Below the pieces are notes generated by a model that worked only from the letters and a program-made list of their open reading frames with translations, was not told the origin of the DNA and did not search any database. From the NCBI GenBank assembly GCA_027297085.1, contig JAPUIL010000271.1:1-5045 (forward strand): DNA of 5,045 nucleotides. Reading direction: 5' to 3'. This document shows, one piece after another, positions 1 to 5,045 of the stretch. A program made the translations under genes and the position numbers. Origin of the DNA: Verrucomicrobiota bacterium. GTDB lineage: Bacteria > Verrucomicrobiota > Verrucomicrobiia > Opitutales > UBA2995. Position 1 is the stretch's first letter; each line of letters opens with the position of its first letter.

Positions 1-583
1 GATGTTTCTTCATGAATTTGAGAGCTTCATCGACGATGATCTCCGAAGAATCTCCCTTAAACTCCTCGAACTTACCCTGGCGGCTCATGATGGGATTGAG
101 GTCAAAGAAGTTGGTGACGGTTAACCAGGTATCGAAACCGACGGCACCTGGGCTGGTAATGTCATCACCGAGCACCGGTACACCCGGTCCACGGATGCCA
201 TTTAAATGCCATTTACCGAAATGAGCAGTGGCGTAACCGGCAGCCCTCAATGCCTGCGCAATGGTTTTTTCCTGCAACCGTAAAGGGGCTCCATGATTCC
301 AAACACCGGTCCGATCGTGGTTGCGGCCTGTGAGCACGCTGGCTCGTGTTGGCGAGCAAACAGGTCCCCCGGCGTAAAAACGATCAAAGCGCAAACCGCT
401 GCTGGCCATACGGTCAAGATTGGGAGTCTTTAAAATGGGATGGTTATAATAACCTGTTTGTCCCCACCCTTGGTCGTCGGCCATGACCAAAACAATATTA
501 GGTGGTTCACTGGCGTGTAGCCAAGCAGAGCAAAAAATAGTAGCAGTAAATAGGAGAAATTTCAGGGCGAAGCGTAACAACAT
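1..583 (-). CDS. Secreted type I sulfatase, N-terminal part (cut by window edge)
   Basis: This is the first 194 residues of a formylglycine-dependent sulfatase (alkaline-phosphatase fold), which hydrolyses sulfate esters, probably on an extracellular polysaccharide. Residues 1-24 form a signal peptide (basic start, hydrophobic run, L-H-A before the likely cleavage site). The core then opens with [13 protein letters not shown], where D36 and D37 are metal ligands. The signature [12 protein letters not shown] follows, with Cys76 as the residue converted to formylglycine, and then FGKWH at 122-126. The ATG at 583 is the only ATG between an upstream in-frame stop and the hydrophobic segment; no Shine-Dalgarno is seen. 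It lies 14 bp downstream of the stop of the upstream sulfatase, so the two are probably cotranscribed. The family usually has 450-600 residues, so more than half is missing past the left edge. The substrate cannot be told; family assignment is firm. Confidence 0.95.
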   Translation of the reverse strand, partial: MLLRFALKFLLFTATIFCSAWLHASEPPNIVLVMADDQGWGQTGYYNHPILKTPNLDRMASSGLRFDRFYAGGPVCSPTRASVLTGRNHDRTGVWNHGAPLRLQEKTIAQALRAAGYATAHFGKWHLNGIRGPGVPVLGDDITSPGAVGFDTWLTVTNFFDLNPIMSRQGKFEEFKGDSSEIIVDEALKFMKKH

Positions 584-597
584 ACGAATGGTCTGCG

Positions 598-2154
598 TCA
601 GTTTGAAATCCAGGTCAAGTCAGGCCACCAGGGTACATCATTTGATTGAGGAGCACCTGAAGTGGTCCGACCGTTTTTTACAATGGTGGTAATTCGCTCT
701 TCCAGTTGTTTCTCAATCCCCGGCTGTTGACCAAAGATATTCGTTTCCTCACCGGGATCGTCGGACAAATTGTAGAGCTCCCTTTGATTATCGCCATTGG
801 GAAGAATCAGTTTCCAATCACCTTCACGGATCGCATACCGGCCGTTCATGGCATGGTTGATTATGGGCGCACGATTCAGGTTGATAGACGGATTGTCCAA
901 GGCTGGCAGCAGACTCACACTGTCTTCCCCCGCCTCATCCGGAAGGGCTACTCCCAATATATCCGCAAAGGTGGCCAGCAAATCGGTCTGTCCTACCGGG
1001 TGATTATAGGATTGCCCGGCAGGAATGCGCGCAGGCCAGCGCATATAAAACGGCACCCGGTGCCCACCTTCATAAATGCTGCGTTTCCCTTCCCTATAAA
1101 TATGCGAACTATCGTGGTCGAATTCCTCGATCCGCTGCTCCCAGGAACGTTCAGGGCCATTGTCGCTGGTAAATATCACCAAGGTGTTCTCCGCCAGTCC
1201 CCGTTTATCCAGGAAATCGAGAATGCGACCCACATGGTAATCGGTCTCGATCATAAACTCTCCGTATCCCCCGGCTTCACCTTGCCCCCAGAATTCAGGC
1301 AACGGACAAACCGGATAATGAGGAGAGGTAAAGGGCAAATACATGAAGAAGGGTTTGCTTGCTTCCGCTTGTGTTTGGTCAGTGATCCATTCAATCGCTT
1401 TATCAGTAAATCGGGTGAGGCATTGGTTATCGATAAAGTCTGGAGCTACTTCCATGCCTTGGGTGCCCACGACCTCCTTGGTTTCCTCCGGCGTGTTTTG
1501 ATACGGAGGCATTATACGGTAATCCATGTGCCGATCATTGGGCTTCTTGGCGGTGAAAACCGTTGGCGGCACGGCGGCATAACGCCCTTCAAACCAGGCC
1601 AGGATCCCGTAATTCAAGGAAGCCGGTACTCCATAAAAATAATCAAAACCTTTATCCAATGGCATATCCTGAACGGGTTGGCTCCAGTCACGATCTTTCG
1701 GTGTACCCGGAAAATCCATACCCAGGTGCCATTTACCCACCATGGCGGTATCGTAACCATTATCGCCAAGCAAGGATGCCAGGGTCATACGACCGTCTTC
1801 AATAAGGCAGGGTTTTTCAGCAGTAAACACACCTCGCTTTAAATGGGTCCTCCAACTGTATCGCCCTGTAAGCAATCCATAACGTGAAGGTGTGCATACC
1901 GTGTCCGAGCAATGCCCGTCGGTGAAAGTGAGTCCTTCGGCCGCCAAGCGATCCAGAGCCGGTGTTTTGAACTTGGCGCCCGGATTCAGGTTGCTGGCAT
2001 CCCCATAGCCCTGGTCATCAGTGTAGATGAGAATGATGTTAGGATTCGGCAAAGGTGTTTCCTCGACCACCTCCTTTTTACTACAGCCAAGGAGGAGACT
2101 AAATAGGAGGAAAATTGAGACTGACTGAATTCGGAAGAATTTGATAGCGTTCAT
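598..2154 (-). CDS. Lipoprotein sulfatase (arylsulfatase A-like, formylglycine type)
   Basis: Complete 518-residue sulfatase that removes sulfate groups, most likely from a sulfated glycan. The chosen start at 2154 gives a clean lipoprotein signal: [10 protein letters not shown], a hydrophobic stretch and the lipobox LLGC with Cys24. A longer frame to 2220 would only add 22 unrelated residues in front of the signal peptide. Active-site elements in order: D46 and D47 in YTDDQGYGD (metal), [12 protein letters not shown] with Cys87 as the formylglycine precursor, GKWHLG at 140-145, TSPHYP with His279, TSDNGP with D331 and N332 (metal), and EGK at 355-357 before YEGGHRVP. The C-terminal subdomain has [19 protein letters not shown] and a late GRTTSG. 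All key residues are present and the length is normal. It is the first gene of a two-sulfatase minus-strand unit. Activity needs a formylglycine-generating enzyme, which is not in this window. The lipid anchor suggests a membrane-bound enzyme; the substrate is unknown. Confidence 0.97.
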   Translation of the reverse strand: MNAIKFFRIQSVSIFLLFSLLLGCSKKEVVEETPLPNPNIILIYTDDQGYGDASNLNPGAKFKTPALDRLAAEGLTFTDGHCSDTVCTPSRYGLLTGRYSWRTHLKRGVFTAEKPCLIEDGRMTLASLLGDNGYDTAMVGKWHLGMDFPGTPKDRDWSQPVQDMPLDKGFDYFYGVPASLNYGILAWFEGRYAAVPPTVFTAKKPNDRHMDYRIMPPYQNTPEETKEVVGTQGMEVAPDFIDNQCLTRFTDKAIEWITDQTQAEASKPFFMYLPFTSPHYPVCPLPEFWGQGEAGGYGEFMIETDYHVGRILDFLDKRGLAENTLVIFTSDNGPERSWEQRIEEFDHDSSHIYREGKRSIYEGGHRVPFYMRWPARIPAGQSYNHPVGQTDLLATFADILGVALPDEAGEDSVSLLPALDNPSINLNRAPIINHAMNGRYAIREGDWKLILPNGDNQRELYNLSDDPGEETNIFGQQPGIEKQLEERITTIVKNGRTTSGAPQSNDVPWWPDLTWISN

Positions 2155-2175
2155 GAGTATAGGATGAGAACCCCG

Positions 2176-2203
2176 ACTATGATGGTAGTCCAAGCTTTGA
2201 CAA
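2176..2203 (-). promoter_or_regulatory. Candidate promoter for the sulfatase pair in the divergent gap
   Basis: The 111-bp gap between the divergent sulfatase and rpiB starts must hold both promoters. On the minus strand TTGTCA (2203-2198) and CATAGT (2181-2176) are separated by 16 bp, a sigma-70-like arrangement matching consensus at 5/6 and 4/6 positions. It would start transcription about 15 nt before the sulfatase ATG. The same bases read on the plus strand give a perfect TTGACA (2197-2202) pointing toward rpiB, but no acceptable -10 box follows at 16-18 bp. This is pattern matching only, and promoter consensus in this phylum may differ. Confidence 0.25.
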
Positions 2204-2265
2204 AACAAATGTCCCATCAAGAAAGGCTTGGTCCCTACCCCAAACCCCGCTTACATCAAAACTGT

Positions 2266-2694
2266 ATGAAATGCATAGCTATTGGAACCGACCATGCCGG
2301 GTATGAATTGAAGAAGGTCCTCAAAAACCATCTGGAAAAGCAGGGTTACGAAGTGGACGACTTTGGCACCGACAGCGCCGATTCCGTGGATTATCCTGAT
2401 TTTATTCGTCCAGCTGCAGAGAGCGTGGCTTCAGGAGAAAACGACCTGGGGATCGTGTTGGGTGGAAGTGGCAATGGAGAAGCGATTGTGGCCAATAAAG
2501 TAGCCGGCATCCGCTGTGGACTGTGCTGGAACGAAGACAGCGCCCGCCTGACCAAGCAGCACAACAACGCCAATGTTATCTCTATCGGAGCCCGGATGGT
2601 CACTCACGAGCTGGCTATTAGCATCGTTGATACCTGGCTTGGCGCTACCTATGAAGGCGGCCGACACCAGGCTCGTTTGGATAAAATCGAGTAG
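2266..2694 (+). CDS. rpiB: Ribose-5-phosphate isomerase B (RpiB/LacAB family)
   Basis: Cytoplasmic enzyme interconverting ribose 5-phosphate and ribulose 5-phosphate in the non-oxidative pentose phosphate pathway; some relatives act on allose 6-phosphate or other sugar phosphates. The 142-residue product has the normal family length. Visible motifs: GTDHAGYELK at 7-16 (D9 and H10 in the phosphate/substrate site), DYPDF at 42-46, the phosphate loop GGSGNGE at 66-72, ANKVAGIRC, HNNANV at 99-104 with His99 positioned for ring opening, and GGRHQ at 131-135. The Cys that acts as base in the E. coli-type loop (CGTGVG) is absent. The loop instead matches the mycobacterial type, where a Glu (here Glu72) takes that role. 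The ATG at 2266 fits the start of the Rossmann-like fold. An in-frame extension back to 2164 adds 34 unrelated residues and is rejected. No Shine-Dalgarno is seen. Divergent from the sulfatases. Confidence 0.96.
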   Translation: MKCIAIGTDHAGYELKKVLKNHLEKQGYEVDDFGTDSADSVDYPDFIRPAAESVASGENDLGIVLGGSGNGEAIVANKVAGIRCGLCWNEDSARLTKQHNNANVISIGARMVTHELAISIVDTWLGATYEGGRHQARLDKIE

Positions 2695-2803
2695 AACAAG
2701 CATCTTGCCTGCTTAGCGCACAGGCTGGTTCCGATACTACTTTGTCTTCTGCCTTATATGAATATTCCGAGCACGAATAAGAAAATTCCCTTTTTTCACC
2801 AAA

Positions 2804-2841
2804 TCCTGTAATATTCCTAATTCTTACGTTATATATCCTAA
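2804..2841 (+). promoter_or_regulatory. Phased TCCT(A)A repeat upstream of the sigma gene
   Basis: The gap between rpiB and the sigma gene is AT-rich. Near its end, TCCTGTAA (from 2804), TCCTAA (2815-2820) and TCCTAA (2836-2841) are spaced 11 and 21 bp apart, about one and two helical turns, on the same strand. The last two are each preceded by an AT-alternating stretch (TAATAT, TATATA) that could also serve as a -10 region. This could be an activator site, a sigma-specific promoter or chance in AT-rich DNA. The sigma TTG start lies 18 bp past the last copy. Confidence 0.25.
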
Positions 2842-2859
2842 ATCAGTCCAAACTACCCT

Positions 2860-3387
2860 TTGAACAAGAGCGAACAACCCATCAATTTCCACGAGGAACT
2901 CCTGGTACAAATGCAACCACGGTTATTTGGCTATATTTTGGGGCTTCTGGCCAATCCTAGCGACGCCAAGGATGTTTTGCAGGAAACAAACCGGGTGATC
3001 CTCTCCAAGATGGGTGATTTCCAACAACCAGGCAACTTCAGTGCCTGGACCCACAAGTTCGCCTATTACCAATGTCTGGCCTTTCGACAAAAAATGCATC
3101 GCAGTAAACTAAGTTTCGATAGCGAGTTGATTGAACAGCTTTCCGATGCCGCGGACCCGATTAATGAAGCCACCGAGCAAAACTTGCCCCTGCTCTCAAT
3201 CTGCCTTGAAAAACTTCAGCCAAAGACCCGGGCTATCGTGGCCGACTATTACTACGAGGAAGAACCCGTAAGCTCAATCGCCGAAAATCGAAATCTGAAA
3301 CAAAATAACGTAGCCCAAATTCTTTATCGGGCGCGCAAAGCACTTTTTGAATGTATCCAGAAGGAAGCACGCAATCAACATGTATAA
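2860..3387 (+). CDS. ECF RNA polymerase sigma factor, Rhodopirellula/Verrucomicrobium type
   Basis: A 175-residue extracytoplasmic-function sigma factor that would direct RNA polymerase to a specific promoter set. Sigma region 2 spans about residues 10-80: LFGYILGLLANPSDAKDVLQ with the region 2.2 core DAKDVLQET at 35-43, then the aromatic 2.3/2.4 segment FSAWTHKFAYYQCLAFRQK at 60-78. An acidic linker follows (about 85-108). Region 4 spans about 110-168 with CLEKLQPKTRAIV and the helix-turn-helix around SSIAENRNLKQNNVAQILYR. The wording matches the planctomycete/verrucomicrobial sigma family (the TIGR02989 type, as I recall it). The start is a TTG at 2860: an in-frame stop lies at 2839-2841, and the first ATG (residue 18) would cut into region 2. 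No Shine-Dalgarno is visible. No zinc-binding anti-sigma gene follows; the next sizeable gene starts with an anti-sigma-like domain and is the likely partner. Confidence 0.95.
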   Translation: MNKSEQPINFHEELLVQMQPRLFGYILGLLANPSDAKDVLQETNRVILSKMGDFQQPGNFSAWTHKFAYYQCLAFRQKMHRSKLSFDSELIEQLSDAADPINEATEQNLPLLSICLEKLQPKTRAIVADYYYEEEPVSSIAENRNLKQNNVAQILYRARKALFECIQKEARNQHV

Positions 3388-3523
3388 CCCGATCTCCGAA
3401 AACCCAGAACACAATGAAATCGTCAGCAAGCTAACTCCAACAACCATGATTCCCAAACCGAAGTGCAGGAGCCACCTTGGTGGCGATTCAACCATCAATG
3501 CTGACATCTCAACTCCGCGATAA
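3380..3523 (+). CDS. Possible small ORF overlapping the sigma gene end
   Basis: A 47-residue frame starts with the ATG at 3380, overlapping the last 8 bases of the sigma gene, and ends at the TAA at 3521-3523. The product begins MYNPISENPEHNEIVSKL and is polar, with no membrane segment and no motif I recognise. AAGGAAG about 12 nt upstream is a loose ribosome-binding candidate, and the overlap would allow translational coupling. Against it: the second half runs through a GC-rich palindrome and the composition looks arbitrary. It may be a chance frame, a small regulator, or the remnant of a gene invaded by a palindromic repeat. Confidence 0.2.
   Translation: MYNPISENPEHNEIVSKLTPTTMIPKPKCRSHLGGDSTINADISTPR
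3471..3484. repeat. REP-like palindrome GCCACC-TT-GGTGGC
   Basis: A perfect 6-bp inverted repeat with a 2-base centre (in RNA, a 5-bp stem with a CTTG tetraloop). It is preceded by GTGCAGGA and followed by GATTC. The pattern of a GGAG-like flank, a GC-rich arm with CTT at the turn, and GCGA after the second arm resembles REP elements of Pseudomonas and relatives. A further 7-bp inverted repeat, GTCAGCA (3422-3428) and TGCTGAC (3499-3505), encloses it. It lies between the sigma gene and its presumed partner, where it could stabilise or terminate the transcript. Only one copy is in the window, so repeat status is inferred. Confidence 0.4.
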
Positions 3524-3530
3524 GCGCGGA
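3514..3530. repeat. Second palindrome TCCGCG-ATAAG-CGCGGA
   Basis: A perfect 6-bp GC-rich stem with a 5-base loop, 29 bp after the first palindrome. Its reverse complement also carries CTT at the turn, so the two could be an inverted REP pair (BIME-like). The downstream CTATTCAATTTTAT is T-rich but not a clean T-run, so a weak terminator or attenuator between the sigma and anti-sigma genes is the alternative reading. Confidence 0.4.
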
Positions 3531-3541
3531 CTATTCAATTT

Positions 3542-3547
3542 TATAAT
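3542..3547 (+). promoter_or_regulatory. Perfect -10 hexamer before the anti-sigma/cytochrome gene
   Basis: TATAAT lies 12 nt before the ATG at 3560, so a transcript starting from it would have a leader of only about 6 nt. No TTGACA-like -35 box is found at 16-18 bp; that space is taken by the second palindrome. It may give the large gene its own transcription start, or be chance in an AT-rich stretch. Confidence 0.2.
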
Positions 3548-3559
3548 AACAATTCCGTC

Positions 3560-5045
3560 ATGAACGAACTGGAAATCCTGATACAACGCATGCTCGATGG
3601 AGAGCTTAGCTCTATTGAACACGAGAAACTTTCTTCCCTACTGGAAAACAATCCTGAAGCTCGGGCGTATTATGCTCAGCAATGCCAGGTGCATGCGGAG
3701 CTTATCATGAACAAGGATATCCGGTCCGCCCTTCCGGTTGATCCGCCCATCGATGAAGACTTCCGGGAAACTCCGAAACCCAAAAGCAAGAGAGCCTGGC
3801 TGCCCTTTGTCTCCATGGTGGCTGCATCCGTTGTAATCAGTGTATCGGTGCTGATTGCCTACCAGAGCCTGAGTTCGCCGGACTCGACAATCATCGAAGA
3901 GCAACCTCCGGTAACCACAAATCCTGTCACTCCTCAGGAAGCCTACGCCAAAGCTGAGTTCAGCGATACCGGTTCCCAACAACGACCGCCCACCTCCTTC
4001 GTCAATGTTTCGGCAGAACACGGCAAAACTCCAGTCAGTTTCAACCGCGATATCCGTCCCATTCTATCCGAAAACTGTTATCCCTGCCATGGGCCGGATG
4101 CCAAAGCGCGGGAAGCTGATCTTCGTTATGACATAGAGGCTTATGCGTTCAGGGAAAGAGAGGATGGTCCACCCGCAATCGTCCGGGGTGATAGGGAAAA
4201 CAGTCCTTTATACAAACGGATCACTCATAATCTGAGGAGCGAGATCATGCCTCCTCCGGACTCAAATAGAGTTTTGACCGAAGATCAGAAAGAGTTGTTG
4301 GGCCGTTGGATAGCCGAAGGCGCCAAGTGGGAAGGACACTGGTCATTCATCAAACCTCAAAAGGCGACAGCTCCTGCAGTTTCCTGGGGGAATAACGACG
4401 TAGACAAATTCACCTATGTTGCCATGCAGCAACTAGGGCTTTCTCCCAACAAAGAGGCCGATCGCCCCACTCTGGCTCGACGGCTGTCTCTGGATTTGAC
4501 CGGACTGCCACCCACTCCGGAAATCGTAGAATCATTTGTAAAAGACAATTCATCCAATGCCTATGAAAAACTGGTTGATCGTCTAATAGACAGCTCCGCC
4601 TATGGCGAGCACCAGGCACGCTACTGGCTGGACGCTGCCCGTTACGCGGACACACACGGCCTTCATTTAGATAACTATCGGGAAATCTGGCCCTACCGGG
4701 ATTGGGTCATCCAGGCATTCAACGAAAACCAACCCTTCGATGAATTTACGGTGGAACAAATCGCCGGGGATCTGCTCCCCAATCCAACATTGGAACAACG
4801 CCTGGCCACCGGATTCAACCGCTGTAATCCATCCACCAGCGAAGGCGGCCTCATCGAGGAAGAATATCGAATGATTTATGCCAAGAACCGTGTGGAAACG
4901 ACCGCCACGGTGTTCATGGGACTAACGATGGGCTGCGCCGCTTGTCATGACCATAAATTCGATCCCTGGTCCCAGCGAGATTTCTATGAGTTCTCCGCTT
5001 TCTTCAATAATTTCGATGGCCCTATCAAGGATGGTAACGCCTATG
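3560..5045 (+). CDS. Anti-sigma-like / PSCyt1 / DUF1549 membrane fusion protein (3' end cut)
   Basis: One open frame of 495 residues that runs off the right edge. Residues 1-55 resemble the short FecR-type anti-sigma domain of this phylum (LIQRMLDGELSSIEHEKL, then LLENNPEARAYY) with no zinc-binding HxxxCxxC. A proline/lysine-rich linker (KPKSKR) precedes a membrane helix at about 82-101, giving N-inside and C-outside topology. After a Pro/Thr-rich spacer (115-150) comes PSCyt1: FNRDIRPILSENCYPCHG with the CxxCH heme motif at 173-177, MPPPD with Met230 as possible distal ligand, and LLGRWIAEGAKWEGHW. DUF1549 (PSCyt2) starts near 281 with RRLSLDLTGLPPTP, continues through YGEHQARYWLDAARYADT and FNENQPFDEFTVEQIAGDLL, and has a second CxxCH in GCAACHDHKFDP (459-463). 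A DUF1553 domain normally follows. The family is linked to polysaccharide use in planctomycetes but its biochemistry is unproven. The ATG at 3560 lacks a Shine-Dalgarno. Probable partner of the upstream sigma factor. Confidence 0.93.
   Translation, partial: MNELEILIQRMLDGELSSIEHEKLSSLLENNPEARAYYAQQCQVHAELIMNKDIRSALPVDPPIDEDFRETPKPKSKRAWLPFVSMVAASVVISVSVLIAYQSLSSPDSTIIEEQPPVTTNPVTPQEAYAKAEFSDTGSQQRPPTSFVNVSAEHGKTPVSFNRDIRPILSENCYPCHGPDAKAREADLRYDIEAYAFREREDGPPAIVRGDRENSPLYKRITHNLRSEIMPPPDSNRVLTEDQKELLGRWIAEGAKWEGHWSFIKPQKATAPAVSWGNNDVDKFTYVAMQQLGLSPNKEADRPTLARRLSLDLTGLPPTPEIVESFVKDNSSNAYEKLVDRLIDSSAYGEHQARYWLDAARYADTHGLHLDNYREIWPYRDWVIQAFNENQPFDEFTVEQIAGDLLPNPTLEQRLATGFNRCNPSTSEGGLIEEEYRMIYAKNRVETTATVFMGLTMGCAACHDHKFDPWSQRDFYEFSAFFNNFDGPIKDGNAY

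Noticed and set aside
706..1842. Long plus-strand frame (378 codons) antisense to the lipoprotein sulfatase
   Set aside because: Lies wholly opposite a sulfatase with all active-site motifs; its translation has no recognisable domain or signal and reads as a shadow frame.
2155..2220. Longer sulfatase start at 2220
   Set aside because: Would put 22 unrelated polar residues before a well-formed lipoprotein signal peptide and overlap the opposite-strand rpiB extension.
2164..2265. Longer rpiB start at 2164
   Set aside because: The extra 34 residues do not resemble RpiB, whose fold begins at MKCIAIGTDHAG.
2707..2725. Hairpin GCCTG...CAGGC after rpiB as a terminator
   Set aside because: Only a 5-bp stem with a 9-base loop and no T-run after it; too weak to call.
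3422..3505. CRISPR-like or tandem repeat array
   Set aside because: Only inverted repeats are present; no direct repeat units with regular spacers.
3560..3870. Separate short anti-sigma gene followed by a distinct cytochrome gene
   Set aside because: Codon-by-codon reading shows no stop between the membrane helix and the CYPCH motif, so a single gene is supported unless there is a sequencing error.
3638..4021. Minus-strand frame inside the anti-sigma/cytochrome gene
   Set aside because: Opposite a plus-strand frame with membrane helix and heme motif; no domain in the antisense translation.
4410..4655. Minus-strand frame inside the DUF1549 region
   Set aside because: Antisense shadow of a conserved domain.

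Overview
The window is about half GC and carries an accessory-type mix of genes typical of the Planctomycetes-Verrucomicrobia group: tandem exported sulfatases, an ECF sigma factor of the Rhodopirellula/Verrucomicrobium type, and a protein with the planctomycete-type cytochrome domains PSCyt1 and DUF1549. A marine or sediment polysaccharide-degrading PVC bacterium is likely, with Verrucomicrobiota slightly favoured over Planctomycetota. That assignment is inferred from gene families, not from a marker gene.

Layout. On the minus strand, a full-length lipoprotein sulfatase (2154 to 598) is followed after 14 bp by a second secreted sulfatase (583 to beyond the left edge); the two look like one operon. 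Across a 111-bp divergent gap, a ribose-5-phosphate isomerase B gene (2266-2694) runs on the plus strand. It is of the Cys-less, Glu-containing type. After a 165-bp AT-rich gap with a phased TCCTAA-like repeat comes an ECF sigma factor (2860-3387, TTG start). A 172-bp stretch with two GC-rich palindromes and a possible 47-residue ORF separates it from a large plus-strand gene that starts at 3560 and runs off the right edge.

The most striking feature is that last gene. One uninterrupted frame encodes a short cytoplasmic anti-sigma-like domain, a single transmembrane helix, a PSCyt1 domain with a CYPCH heme-binding motif, and a DUF1549 domain with a second CxxCH. Proteins of the DUF1549/DUF1553 class usually begin with a signal peptide. 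Here the signal peptide appears to be replaced by an anti-sigma module, next to a matching sigma gene. The simplest reading is a membrane-spanning anti-sigma factor whose periplasmic part is a predicted cytochrome or carbohydrate-active enzyme, so that heme, redox state or substrate could control the sigma factor directly. The domain order is read from the sequence; the signalling role is inference.

The sulfatases would remove sulfate esters from an external polysaccharide, and RpiB interconverts pentose phosphates in the cytoplasm. Nothing here proves that the sigma factor controls them. None of the five main genes has a convincing Shine-Dalgarno sequence.
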